A stretch of DNA of 64,000 bases from Schizochytrium sp. TIO01. Its lineage: Eukaryota; Sar; Bigyra; Thraustochytrida; Thraustochytriidae. The translations under genes were made by a program, and so were the position numbers. This document shows, piece after piece, positions 10,264 to 22,514 of this stretch. Position 1 is the stretch's first letter; every line of letters begins with the position of its first letter. The stretch spans positions 4,286,501 to 4,350,500 of the forward strand of contig SMSO01000034.1 in NCBI GenBank assembly GCA_004764695.1, written 5' to 3'. The notes beneath the pieces are model-generated. The model searched no databases and had not been told where the DNA came from. It saw nothing but the letters and a program-made list of their open reading frames with translations.

Positions 10264-11973
10264 GGTGCTCGGCGAAGAGAAGAGGCTGTTTGCGAGAGCT
10301 CAACGACGCAGGCAGTCGCACTTCGCGACGTAGATACTGTCTACCGAGCGCCGCTACAGCGCCCGACTGAGAGATTAATCAATCGAATGATCGCTCGAAC
10401 AATCGCGAAGAGAGTCTGCGATACTTCATTCATTCCTTTTTTTCATTCATTTCTTTCTTTCACTCATTTGATTGCAATCAATCCATAATCTATTTTTCTA
10501 AATTAAATATTTAATTTTTCTTTAATTCTGGTTTTAAAGAAAGAGAAAAACTATTGTAGGTATACGTAAATGCTATGGTATTATTAGTTAGCGTGCGTAA
10601 TATTGGTCATTTGTTTGTTTCCACACCTGGGCAGCCACTATTCATATAAATGTTGTTTAATATATGAGGGGTGCTTCCGTGGTCGATCTTCTATTGATTG
10701 GGATGTATTGAATATGGCTTAATTTTCTGGCTATTCGGCTTCTGTTTATGATGTTTCTCTTTCTTGATTTATTTTCATCCGAGTCATATGACTAACTTGA
10801 AATTTCCACCAGCTATATAGTCATAATAGTATATAGTAAGTTGAATGGTTGTATTTTGATTTGATATATTTTTAATATTGTTATTATTATTATTGTTGAG
10901 CTCCTTCTTTTCTGAAGTAAATTTGTGAAGTGAAAATGACCTGACGAAGAATGCCATCTGCCAGATGAAGGATAGGATTCATCAAGAAAATGGTACGTAA
11001 CTCGTATCCTTTCTGTTCTTTCAGTGAGCTTTGCTATTTCGCTTCGAGTGTAAATTTTGACTATTTGAGTAGCGGAGGTATAAAATTTTGTGCAAAGTTT
11101 AAGGCGATGAACATTCGCTGGAGAATCAGAGAATGCACAAACTGATTAATTCAGATGAATAACGTTACCTCCTGAGAGACAATTTAGAATGTTGTAGGAC
11201 AGGAAATTTGACGGAAGCTTAAAGCGTTGGAGAAGCGAATGATTCTTGCTATTTTGAAGTGGATGAGGTGGAGGTAGCATTCCGATACAGGAAGAAGCGA
11301 AAGAAGAAAGGAAGGAATGAGATACTTTCAAGGAAATGCATCATGTTCTTCTTTGAGGACCAAATGTTAGTGACCACTTTCGAAATTGCTTGTGGCGCAG
11401 CAGTACCGAGCTTGAACGATGCTAGGAGAATGCTCAAATGGAATCCAGATGTTTTCAAGACCCTGAAAGGGGCTATGCATAACATGCAACGGCGATTGAC
11501 CTCCCCACTGGTTTGTTTTGTTATATGTGGAAGATGAGATTCAGAAGGAGGTAAAATATTAACTACTTTGGGTGCTTTTTTCGTCGTGGCAACTGCCTAA
11601 ATTAAGGTCTTTGCGCTACTAAAAGTTGATCTTTCATGGTCTTGTCTCGATGAAGCTGTTAATTGATTACATTATTGGTAGGTTCTGTTGGCCCACATCT
11701 AGGCCCAAGTAAGATCGGATTATTTTTATATCAAGAGTGAACTTGAAGCCAAGTGCTTTCAAAGAAAGAAAGGTGAAAAATAACAATTGAAAAATACGCA
11801 TCGGAGAGATTGTATCATCAATTAGCATGGGTGGATGGGAACACCACTATTACACACTAACGCTGCGAAAGGGCAACAGAACCTGGCGAAGTATATAGCT
11901 ATAACAACTGGGGCATACAAATATAAATCTTTTGTGGTGTGAGAGCTGAGCCTGAGCACCATGTACAATCCGC
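10264..11973. other. AT-rich intergenic region
   Basis: This gap lies upstream of the PUF gene and downstream of the RCC1-BTB gene. It is AT-rich, with T/ATTC-rich runs at 10437-10470. A 92-codon plus-strand frame at 11259-11537 (EIACGAAVPSLNDARRMLKW) reads somewhat protein-like but has no recognised domain and no clear promoter; it could be an isolated exon or chance. Confidence 0.4.
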
Positions 11974-13656
11974 CTATCGAGATTGCAGAATCTCAAGTAT
12001 TAGGTCACGGTTGAGAACAGCAAACTCTGGCATTTTGGAAATAACCTCAAAGTGACGGACAATGTATTCCGTGCAGAGACTTTTTAGGTCGTGGGCTTGG
12101 TGTTGGTCAGCAATGCTAAGCAGAACGGGGGCATTGCTCTGGCAAAGCTTTTGATGAACAATAGTCTCACAATTTGATTTGAGACGGTCCAAGGCATATA
12201 GATCAGCTAGAACATAAAGCTCAATAGCAATTTCAGCAGAAACGTCTACACAGTCGGTGTACAAAAAGTGCAAGAGCGCAAGAAAGACGTCATGCCGGGT
12301 ATCACCAATGTGGATTTCCTTCTCGTGGGACTCTTTCATGCCCGAACTAAACATGGCGCGAAAGTGTGCACAACGGGCTGCCACAATGACACGATGTGCA
12401 TAGATTCGCCGGTTCTCTACAAGGAAGCAAACGTCTGAAAAATCACGCGAGTTGACGACCGACTTATAATCTTGCACCAGCGTGGAATTGGGAAGGTCTC
12501 TATTTTGTTCCAAAGGCACAGCCAATGCAGCTGTGTGCTCATTGTACGAGGCAACACGAACAATGCGTTTGTTTGATAAACCTTCAACTTTCTGGGGAAC
12601 AATCACCTTCTCTGTGTCACCATGACCTAGCTTGCCATGATCGCCATTTCCAAAGGTCCAAACACAGCCTTCATTATCAAGAACTACAGTGTGAGACCAG
12701 CCGCATGTAACCTGTAGGATATTGGACTTGGTTAAGGCCTTCACACGTGTTGGACGCTGGTAGTTCTCTTTGTTGCCATGGCCTAATTGACCATGCTCAC
12801 CGCCCCCCCATGTAAATAACTCGCCCTTATCTGTGATAGCAGCAGTATGAAAACCACCGCATGCAATTTGTACAATGCGGCGATCTTTAATTTTCTCGCA
12901 TTCGATTAATTTGGGCGTGTGCTGGTTAACCTCGCTTCCATGTCCAAGACGACCGAACTTGCCTTCACCCCAGGTGTAAACCTCACCATTCTCAGTGACT
13001 GCACCGGTGTGGAAGCCGCATGCCGCAACTTGACAGACCTGGCGGTTCTGAAGAGCTGTTAGCAAAGCTGGGTAGTATTGGTGGCCATCAACTGAGTCTC
13101 CTTGACCAGATACGCCATTGTCAGAGTCTCCCCAAGAGTAAACATCAGTAACTCCCTTGGATCCCAGCCCGGCATTCTGAGAAGTGCTATTGCTCACAAG
13201 TACCACCGTATGACGACTTCCACAGGCCACCTGGATGACGCATTTGTCCTTAAGAGCTTCCACCTTACGCGGGATACTGTGGCCGTTCTCGTTGCCATGG
13301 CCAAGCTTGCCGTACATGCCACCGCCCCAAGTGTAGAGTTCACCAGTATCGGTTACTGCTGCAGTGTGGTAGCTACCGCATGTAACTTGAGCCACAACTT
13401 TGCTTTTGATGGCAGTCACAAGACGCGGTTCGTGCTTCCAACCTTGATCTCCATGGCCGAGACGACCGTCATCACCACGACCCCACGTGTAGACCTCACC
13501 ATCCTTACTGAGCACCACTGTATGCCCAGACCCACAGACTACACTAGATACCTCTTTTTCACTAAGAGATTCAATGAGACGCGGCTTAAACTGGTCACAG
13601 GCATCTCCAAGGCCAAGTTGGCCATCTTCGCCTCGACCCCATGCATAAACTTGCAT
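11974..13656 (-). CDS. RCC1-repeat plus BTB/POZ protein (RCBTB-like)
   Basis: A single-exon 560-residue protein starting at ATG 13656. The N-terminal ~375 residues form seven RCC1 blades, each carrying the YTWG/FTWG...GQLGHG and CGxxHT signatures (VYAWGRGEDGQLGLGD, VVCGSGHTVVLSKDGEVYTW, GQLGHGNKENYQRP). Residues about 400-505 are a BTB/POZ domain (DFSDVCFLVENRRIYAHRVI, CAHFRAMFSSGMKES, LHFLYTDCVDVSAEIAIEL) followed by a BACK-like helical tail. Order and length match the RCBTB1/2 and Arabidopsis-type RCC1-BTB families. Such proteins are thought to act as CUL3 ubiquitin-ligase adaptors, with the RCC1 propeller as recognition surface. Whether it has exchange-factor activity cannot be told from sequence. 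No intron is evident. Confidence 0.92.
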   Translation of the reverse strand: MQVYAWGRGEDGQLGLGDACDQFKPRLIESLSEKEVSSVVCGSGHTVVLSKDGEVYTWGRGDDGRLGHGDQGWKHEPRLVTAIKSKVVAQVTCGSYHTAAVTDTGELYTWGGGMYGKLGHGNENGHSIPRKVEALKDKCVIQVACGSRHTVVLVSNSTSQNAGLGSKGVTDVYSWGDSDNGVSGQGDSVDGHQYYPALLTALQNRQVCQVAACGFHTGAVTENGEVYTWGEGKFGRLGHGSEVNQHTPKLIECEKIKDRRIVQIACGGFHTAAITDKGELFTWGGGEHGQLGHGNKENYQRPTRVKALTKSNILQVTCGWSHTVVLDNEGCVWTFGNGDHGKLGHGDTEKVIVPQKVEGLSNKRIVRVASYNEHTAALAVPLEQNRDLPNSTLVQDYKSVVNSRDFSDVCFLVENRRIYAHRVIVAARCAHFRAMFSSGMKESHEKEIHIGDTRHDVFLALLHFLYTDCVDVSAEIAIELYVLADLYALDRLKSNCETIVHQKLCQSNAPVLLSIADQHQAHDLKSLCTEYIVRHFEVISKMPEFAVLNRDLILEILQSR

Positions 13657-15987
13657 TTTTGTGATATATATTCAATTATAAAGTAAAGAACTCGCTCTAC
13701 TGAGTGCTTTGAAATCAAGGCTTAAGTGGTGCCCCAAGCCCTAAGATAATCTAGTTTGAATGGATTTGAAGAGATATTTTGTCAACGAGGAGCACTAATT
13801 CCTCGTGTACTCTCTCTTTCCAGAAACTGTACTGAGCAGGCAACGAAGTTCGCGAGCCCAATTTAATGAAAGCTTGGTCCTTCGACGGTAAATGCGAGGA
13901 TACTAGCAGTATTTTCGAACCGATCTGTACTGCTCTTCTTTCGCAATTCGTGTTCTCAATCCTTTCCTTCTCGCGAGCACGAATAGAAGACTCGAAGATC
14001 AAGAAGAACTATAAAGAGAAAGAAGCAAAGAGACGGAGAGAGTGGACCGGTCCACTTGGCCGGATCCGCTCGATGAGCCGACGCAGCCGTCGCAGGGGCG
14101 GCTGAACCAAATTTGCAAGGGCCGGAAACCCGTTACCTACACCACCACCACGCCTCCAGCGCGTGTGTCACAAGACTGAGCGCCGATGCAGCGGAGTTTG
14201 AGATTGCTTGCCTTCTTCTCTCGCCGTCTTTTTCTCCTTCCTTCTGTATCATCTCTATTGTACGCAGATACCTATGGTATTGCCTATGTAGTTAGCTAGT
14301 TACCTACTATGTCTATATGTCTATATATGTATGTATATATGTATATACGTGATGATCAACGCGGATATGCGTACATAGAAGTCTCCAATAGTCCTTTGAG
14401 CTCCTCAATTTAAGAAGATGGAAGGAATGTATCGAATACCATATTTATTTATTTATACCTTTCTCAAGTTACATATTCCTCTCTACTCTCATCTATCATC
14501 ACATGGCTTTACTTATTGATTAAGAATTAAAATAAATTAAAATTGTTACTATTGTTAGCCTACTGTTATCAGTATGCTATTTTAATGTTATTTTTCAATA
14601 CCGTAACTATTTAATACTTTTCAATTCAATTATTTGTCGAACAAGTTGTACCTGGAAAATCGATTTGATAGCAAATGAATGCAGAAATTAGTGGGAAGGA
14701 TCATAATCGATCTGATTGAGCAACTCCGATGGACTTCTTCTCTTCCTTCTACGTACCTATGGCTTTCAGCTGGAGCGAACTTGGGAGAATGTGGCTGAGC
14801 TCAGAAGACGAAGAAACCCGTCGCTAAAGATCCTCTGAGGACCTCCGGGTCAAGCTCATAGTAGGCACTTATAACAACCATAAGAATTGATTGTTATTAG
14901 TTATTGCTGGACTATAGAAGATTTAGTGCGACGTACTTTCTTTCTCAAACAAGCCATGATTAGCTATTAGATCTAAATGCAAAGGAAAGGAACTCGAAAA
15001 CTAAAAACTTGGATTCCTTTCTTTCTTGCTATTAACTAGGTGGTAAGTACTGCTAGTGCTTTTTTCTTTTTCTTTTTCTTTTCTTTTTCGCAAAACAAAT
15101 ACTTGGGTACCAGGTACTGCTTCTTCGAGCACTGTTCATTCATAACGAACAGTTGCTTCAGCATCCGTAAGATGGGATTATGGACGCGAAGCATAAGCTT
15201 CCTAATTGAATCGAGTGTAAGCTCGAAGAAGTGAAAGAATTAGCTCACGACTCAAATGGAGGTGGTTCGAAACGGGACAGATCTCGATCGTAACTTTTGT
15301 GTTTGTAACTTTTAGGTTTGCTTTCGTCGTGGGAAACAAACGAAACGGAGAGCAAGAGTTGGAGGTGGGCAAAGGAGGTTCATGACGGTATTCACCGAAA
15401 GATGCATATGCGTTGCGACATTTGTCAAGGTCTTCCGCCCGGTTTCGCTCTAACAATTTAGTGCGGAGAAATTTGGTTAATATGAAGGTTTCACTTACAA
15501 AACCGATATAGTTCTCCTTATACAGCTGGTACGTATGAAGAGCATCGTTCGCATTCGATCAAGGTGAATGAGTTCGATGAATAAATAAAAGTAATTATCA
15601 ACTCCCCACTATGATGTCGGAAGATCACGATAGTGTACATATCTATATTAGTAGAAAGAAACTTGGCTTGAATAGAACGACGATGCTGTCTGGGATGCAG
15701 GGCTGACAACATTGGAGGATTATTGACAATAGTACTAAACCTTGAAGTTGTCACCGTCAACTTCGTTTCATATGTTGGTAATTGGTGTCGTGCGCCGAGA
15801 TACATGCGCTGCTTGTAATGAAACCTTTGTTTTCTGGTTGTTAGGAAGTTCTCTAGAAACCTCCCTGGCCACAGTTCTTGCTATTTTCGTATGTTATATT
15901 GGAAAAGTAATTCATTTTCACTTCGAGACATTCTGACAAAATTAAGTTATTACTTCTAGCTAGATCGATCGATTTTCAGCCAATATA
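13657..15987. other. Intergenic region, AT-rich with simple repeats
   Basis: This is 2.3 kb without a supportable gene. It holds an alternating TATG/TATA microsatellite around 14310-14350, an AT-rich block at 14440-14650 and a pyrimidine tract (CTTTTT repeats) at about 15059-15090. Short frames such as 13866-14105 plus and 15202-15456 minus show no recognisable domain. Confidence 0.45.
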
Positions 15988-18283
15988 CTAAAACCCAATG
16001 TTCAGTACTGCTGATGAGAACCTATCTAAAATACGCCTACAACGCGGCTCTGCATCAACAGCAAAATCAGGAACATCCAGATCGCGAGCCCGAATGTACG
16101 AGATCAAGTTGCAAACTAGCTTAGCCACAGTATATAATTTGGCTCGCAGATCTACTATTTCATCCACAATCTCATTATTTGACTCGATGGGCTCCCTGTA
16201 ATCCTTCCAGTCACTCTTCTTTTGCTCGTTGACGTTTGGTGGATAGGGAATATGTTGACTATCGAAGTGTTCTAGGAGCTTTCGGACGACATGAGCGAAT
16301 GTTCCACATTCGTGCCGAAGATCATCAACAATCTCTTCACCTTCGACAATGTTTCTCTGAAGACTCTCGGCAGGATTACTAGGTGATTGCACACTACTAT
16401 CGGCATTGGATTGCATTGGGTAGTCGTTGCCAGCTGAGTTCACAGAAGCGTTGTCATCACTCGCGCTTTCAATGAATTTATCTGTTGAGCCCAAAGTCGA
16501 GTTGTTCATCTGAATGTCGGTATTATGTTCTAGTGAAGCGCCAATTGAGGGCGGCAAGCAGTTTACAGAATTAGAATCTTGAACTGGTGTTGAGGACTGT
16601 CCAGTCTTAGGTTTAAGACTTTGAGAATTAAGATCTGACGATGATGACGTTTCTGGGGGTGATGCTGTTTCACCCTGCGGGCAGCGTTGTGCTTCTGCTT
16701 GTGAGTTTTCGTCTGTAGAGGATTGATGTTCTGGTTTTGTTTCCAAAGGAAGTATTTTGCTAGAATTGCTGCGCTCGAAGCCTTGTACTTCTCTTGCTAG
16801 GTTTTCATCTCTGGTCTCAAAACTTTGAGAGGTCATATCTGACGACGATAACGCTCCTGAGGGTGGCGCTTTTTCACTCTGAGCAGGTTGTGCTTGTGAA
16901 CTTTCTGCTATAGAAGGTGGGTGTCTTGATGATGGCTGCGACGATGCCTCGTTGTCAGAATCGCGCCCATTAGACCTCGGGTCTGGGCCTTCTACCTGTC
17001 TTGCTATTTTTTCACTCTTAGTCTTGATACTTTGAGAATCAAAACCTGACGACCATGAAGTCCCAGGGCGCGATGTCATTCCACTATGAGAGTGTTGTAC
17101 TTGGGAATTTCCTGCTATGGAGAGCAAAAGCTCAGCTGTTGGCTCCGACTGGACTTCTATATTAGACTCGCATGCGGTGAGATTAGGATTTACAGGAGAG
17201 GCGCAGTTGGAAGGTCCGGTTGTCAAGCTAGAAGTTGTGCAGCTCCTGGCGGCAAACCTTCGTTTTCATCCTCTTGGCTAGTTTCATTGAAGGTTTCTGG
17301 CTGGGGCACGCTTTCTCGCATAGTTTTTGCATGCCACCCAGGAGGTGTATATGGAGATTTTGCTTCAGCTTCATCTAGATTCGAATCTTCACTATCGGAT
17401 TTCTCCTTGTACGACACTGTGCTTTGATTGTTTCTTCTGCTACTTCGACGTTTATTTCCTTTTCTTCCAGCAGTGAATGCATCTGAAGATCTTCGTCGTG
17501 GTTGCCGCCGACGCTTTCGTGAAATATCATCTTCTTCGTCTGTATCGGAGTCATCGTCTCTGGTTGCTTCCTGGAACTCTCCATCGGAACTATCGCTAGT
17601 CTTATTCGAAATTTTAATTTGCGCGCAAGTAGCTGGCTCTTCCACTCGTTGAAGTCTGCTGATAGGAAATCTCTCGACGTAATTGGAATATAAACTACGT
17701 TGCTGATTGCTAATATTTTCTTTCTGCAAAGGGCTACCATGACCCGTTCGAAGGTTCTGAGAGTCTGCGCTGTTTGTTGGAGGTACCAACGTTTGGCGTT
17801 GGCAATCGAGAGAAGATGGCGCGGATGATGATTTCGCGCCTATGCACAAAGTGAAGAAGGCTTATCATCGACTTGGGGGATTTTAGGGAGTGGCATTGCC
17901 GGGCGGGTGTCTGAATTCTGCATTCTTCGACTCCTGATATGTATACGTGGCACATACTCTTGATCTGAACTAGTATCATCATCGCTAGGTATCGCGTTTG
18001 TTTCCGAGTACTTGACCGGACGCTCATCGTGGCTTCTTTTCTGGTCACTATGTCTTCTGCTATATTTTTTCTGGTTCTTGCTGGAGGCAGAGATGTGATT
18101 TATATCGTTGTAGTCCTCGTCTGGATCCTCATATTCGGACTCTTCGGTATGATTCCGTTGGAAAGCCCTTCTCCTGTCGCGACTACCCTTGCCATTTTCG
18201 TCATCATCCTGAGAGGGGTCTCTCGCTTGCATTGAATTTGAGCTAGGTGGAGATCGAAGGTTTCCCCCTCCGTTCGTAGACAT
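15988..18283 (-). CDS. Ser/Asp/Glu-rich low-complexity protein, coding spread over three frames
   Basis: I do not recognise this gene. Three long minus-strand frames follow each other head to tail: from ATG 18283 to a stop near 17840, then to 17223, then to 15988. The joins overlap by 10 and 4 bases and the later two frames have no ATG at their start, so they read as one product of about 750 residues interrupted by introns or indels. For the first join, a GTATAC donor at 17946 and a TTGTGCATAG acceptor ending at 17840 (107 bases, pyrimidine-rich end) would keep frame. The second join has no clear choice. The protein is charged and disordered (RKRRRQPRRRSSDAF, SDTDEEDDISRKRR), with repeated Ser/Gln blocks. 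The C-terminal ~110 residues (EIVDDLRHECGTFAHVVRKL, YTVAKLVCNLISYIRARDLD) look helical and folded. A nuclear role is plausible from the basic clusters only. Confidence 0.55.
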
Positions 18284-20898
18284 GGTGGTGTTTTCGTCGC
18301 TTGTAAAATCGTCAAGACTAACCAAGTCTGAATACGGTATAGCAGCAACTTGAGCTCAGTATGCAGCAACGTGAAATTAGACAGGAAGCCCAGCGTTCGG
18401 GTTTTGCTTTTTGCAAAAAAAATATCTCGGGCTCTTCTTCACGCCAATCATAGCCAGCACATAGTTTCAGTTTTTATGTGTAATTGTTTTGGCTTGGGCT
18501 TTTACCCTTGTTGCTAATAGACTTTAACTTATTTTGTAGAAGGAAGAAATTCTTAGAATTACATGAAAGTCAATGAATTAATGAACAGAATGCGTACACA
18601 TACCTACAAATTTCATCGCTTTTACACAGCAGAGCCATCCCATTTCACTTTTATAGAAAGAGCCATCGATAGGTGCTGGCTGCTAAACCTTGGTTTGGTT
18701 CTCACGTCTTAAATCCACCAATGGTGCCTCAGTACAAATGGAACTTGGGTTGAATGCAGCACTCACTTTGCACGACACCAGGGCTCTAGCAGCTTTTAAA
18801 ACTAAATATTTCATAAAACACTAATAGGATATACAGTATATCATATTTTTAAAGTTTATTTATATTCTAAAAAATAAAAATTATAATTGAGAGCGTGCCA
18901 CCTTGGTATCAATTCCAAAAGAGATGGTCGAAGCATATGCAGTTCGAAGCACTTGTGCCAGGTCATAGCTTACCTTCTACTATCGAGACCCATATGCACG
19001 TGGCGTCCATCGGGCTAAAGCAATCGGAGAGAATCAGACGGAAATCGTTTCGCACCTTTTCTTTTTCTTTTCGAGCGTGATGTCCATGTCTCGAAGTGCA
19101 CTCCCAGAGTTCCAGAGGTCAGCGGTGACGACAATATTAGGCGTGTGAACTGTTCGAAGTTTCACGACTGGAAATCTGCAGGTCGACTGAACCACGCCTT
19201 ATAACTGGTGAGGCCCTACTAGTATGGTTGCAACCACTCGCAGCATAGCACTTTTACTTTGTGAGAGTCGACAAACTAACTTGAAACTCCTACCTGCTTG
19301 ATGACAGCCACTAAAAGTCTCTTTTTGAGAGCGTTATCCGCGGGTGTTAAGGACTGCGCGGCTCTAAAGAGGACGTGAATATTGAAAACACGTTTGAAGG
19401 GTCGATTTCTAATTCATTCATCCATTCAACAATGCTTCACCAGGTCTCTTGTACAACAATGTGTCCTGATGCAAAAGTAGTAGTTGGACTACAAACAGTA
19501 GGTAGCTGCATACTTCGTGATGGTATCCCTTATTCTGATAGTTGAGACAAGCAAGGTCGATTCAACCTTCGACTCTGCTTGATGCAGGCTTCACCCCTCA
19601 AAACTTGTATTAGGATCTTTGGGGCAAGTATTTAGTTTTTCAAGGCGTGTTACTTATCAGGGCTCAAGTAATCAGGCGAACAGGTGTATCTCCTTTGACC
19701 AAAAGAAACTGAACTTCATTTGTTGTCGAAATTTGTTTGAGACGTAAAGCCGCTCACGAAAAGCCAAAGAGGTTTTCGCCGTCCCTTTAGCTATTTCTGA
19801 CAATTAATCTTCTGCACCCTCAGGTTGATTTTCTGAAAGTTTTGAGGAGCTGCTACTCTCATCAGGCCAGCACGAGTTTCTTGTTTTTGCTTATGACATA
19901 CCTTGAGATATTGAACAAATTCCCAAAAAGTGGCTGGTGCAGACTTTGTGGTAATAGTTCTTGAACGCCCAGCAATGTTTAAAGTGAACTTCACGGATAT
20001 TGAAAGGTTAAAGAGCACATTCACCCGCCCTTCCACGTCACCTCCTTACAGTAGATAGCTTGACGCCGTCGTTAGATGTCTCCAACGTCTGAAGCTCCCC
20101 GCTGCACATTTTATTTATTTTGAGATAGATGCACAAAACGTATGAACTTGGTATAATTTGGAACTAACATCGCTCATCTCTAAACTTCCTTCACTCCAAG
20201 TCGCTCTCATCTTGCCACACCTTCGTATCTTTTATATCAACTTAAGTTATCTCTTGGGCAGAAAAGTATTCCTTTATCTGTGTTGTACCCAGGTAGATCA
20301 AAGCTCGCAGGCAACCTATTCTCTGCTGCGAAGTGGGCTTCTGCCGTGAGTTCAATCAGATCGTGAACGTTTTGATTCACTAGTACACATGTCTTATCGC
20401 AATCCTATGAGTCATTAGCTAACTTCTAATGGCGCTGGCGTTGCGCCTAAGTAGCTCTAGAAGTCCCCTAAGTAGCCGCCAGATAAGCAGAGAAGCCGAC
20501 AATCGTGCCAATTATTATTTAATAACAGTAAAACTACAAAACCAAAGGTGATCATGTTGAAGTTTACCTGCAATGGCGAGATTTACATCACAGTTTTCTG
20601 TTGACGTAGAAAATATGACGAACTGTCGCAGACCTTATTTGGCAGGAAGCTAGCAATAATTGGGCACCGCTCGAGGCAAATTCGATCAATGTGATGTGCC
20701 TAAAGTTTGGATATTAAACAGAAAATGATGACCGATTTTAATTAGATTTTCTGCGCTCTATCTTCGTTTCTTCGCCTATTTTTGCTGCGACTGTGATCGT
20801 TTTCTTGGCACCAAAAGCAATCGGTTGCTTGCGCGGGGCGCGGGCAGCAGCGTCGAGATTCGGACCCCTGGCTGCGGCAATCATCTGTGGCTGACAAA
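18284..20898. other. Intergenic region between divergent genes
   Basis: This is 2.6 kb separating the Ser/acid-rich gene (minus) and the TVP15-like gene (plus). AT-rich stretches lie at 18790-18880 and 20500-20540. No open frame here has convincing protein character, and I found no tRNA-like box pair. Confidence 0.45.
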
Positions 20899-21669
20899 AT
20901 GGCGGAGCACAACGAAAGCAGCACCAACGGCGTGTACGATCGTGCGGCGAGATCGATCAAAGAGACGGCACCGGAGAAGTTGACCTTCTGTATGCGGGTC
21001 ACGAACATCATCAATGCGGGGCTTCTGATCGCGTCAGGTGTCATCACATTCACTCTGCTCAACTCATGTGATGACAACTGCAGCATCCTAATTGTGTTGG
21101 CATTCTATACGATCCTTTTCGGTTTGCTCCTGCTCATCTTCGAACTTCGCTCAGGTCCTAAAAGCGCGAAATGGATTCATGGAAACTGTGGATTCATGTA
21201 CTCCAACCGTGGCAAAGCAGCCTTCATTCTTTTTCTTGCCACTCTTTGCTTCTCCGTCACCGACAAGGACCTCTCAGGGCTCTGGTGGTTCTGCTTGCTC
21301 GTCGGCATTTACACCACGCTCAACGGCATCTTTGCATGCTTCGTAGTTGCCTTGAACCCAGCATACGACGAATACACCAAAGCAAATCTCCCTGAGAACG
21401 TCTCTCGGGTGGAAGCTTCCTCTCCAAGCTTCGACCCCACTGCCCCTGGAGCTACTATCGGCGGAGGTGCTCCCGCTTCGGGCTACCGCTACGGAGACGC
21501 GCACATTGACCAATCCGGAGACTTTGGCGGCTACAACAGCTACGACTTGCACGAACCACAACCGAGCTATGGCCAAAACCAAGCAGCATATGGTCAGACT
21601 AGCACACCTTTTGCAGACCATTCATACAACCGCCGTGAAAGCGACGATAACCCGTTTTCGCATGTGTAG
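20899..21669 (+). CDS. COPI-associated/TVP15-like Golgi membrane protein
   Basis: A single exon of 256 residues. I chose the ATG at 20899; an in-frame GTG lies 12 bases upstream but is not needed. Four hydrophobic segments are visible, near residues 36-58 (RVTNIINAGLLIASGVITFT), 66-88 (ILIVLAFYTILFGLLLLIFE), 108-123 (AAFILFLATLCFSV) and 130-155 (WWFCLLVGIYTTLNGIFACF). The spacing and the MRVTNIINAGLLI opening match the COPI-associated protein family, which includes yeast Tvp15, of late Golgi vesicles. The ~100-residue tail is Tyr/Gly/Gln-rich (YGQNQAAYGQTSTPF) and ends NPFSHV; the NPF could be an EH-domain ligand, which is inference. The family assignment rests on topology and the first helix. 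Confidence 0.75.
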   Translation: MAEHNESSTNGVYDRAARSIKETAPEKLTFCMRVTNIINAGLLIASGVITFTLLNSCDDNCSILIVLAFYTILFGLLLLIFELRSGPKSAKWIHGNCGFMYSNRGKAAFILFLATLCFSVTDKDLSGLWWFCLLVGIYTTLNGIFACFVVALNPAYDEYTKANLPENVSRVEASSPSFDPTAPGATIGGGAPASGYRYGDAHIDQSGDFGGYNSYDLHEPQPSYGQNQAAYGQTSTPFADHSYNRRESDDNPFSHV

Positions 21670-22514
21670 ATGTAATTCCCCTCCTCACACTCTATAAGTA
21701 ATGACTAAAATGAGATTGCTACTTACTCGCTAACTTGACATGGTTCTACTTTCCTAAATCATTCTGTTGTAATACTTCGCACGGATTAGCCAGCCCTTTG
21801 CTTTATTCTTGCCGCTTGCACGCCTCTCAAAGCCGGCATAAATATTCAGAGCGGCTTTGCTGTTGGTTAGAGTTGATTTGATCTGATCTGATCGTCGTCC
21901 GGGGAGTAAACATTTGAACTTTTGAGTGATGTAAACTCTTTACAACATGAATGTAAGACAATTCCTTTCGCATCGCGTGCGCACAAGCAATGAATTTGCT
22001 TTAGGCACGCAGCTTGGCCACAGGAATACATTATTACCGTCCTTGTGTTAACCTGGGAATCAGAATAATCATTGTTTCATTCGACAACATCATGTGGCTT
22101 CTAGGCCATGTACCAGAGCTTATTGAATTGAACCCCTCCCTTCAACTTTTCAAGCTGTTGCTCATGAGTTGAGCGCAGTGACATGCTCTTGAATCTTGTC
22201 CATTTCTTCAACACAACGAGCTCCCACATTAAAATGAAGACCCTAAAATGATCTAACTACGACGTATTATTAGCATTCCATAGGAGTAATTGCCATCTAT
22301 TGGCTCTTGTTATTTCATTGAGTTCTGCGTACAAAACAAACTCAAAACTCTCTTCTGTGGCAACTTTTGAGAACTACCGTCAGTCTGTGCAGAGCAAACC
22401 AGCACACGGCTGAGGTTGTTGAAACAGGTTTGGGCGTTACGCCTGTGCAAGCAAAGTGAACTGGGACGCATAGGCCGTTGATCAAGTTGCTCCTAAGGCT
22501 TTTTTTCAAGAGCG
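21670..22514. other. Intergenic region between two plus-strand genes
   Basis: An 845-base gap holding the 3' end of the TVP15-like gene and the promoter of the acidic zinc-motif gene. I see nothing else in it. A TTTTTTC run directly precedes the downstream start. Confidence 0.5.
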
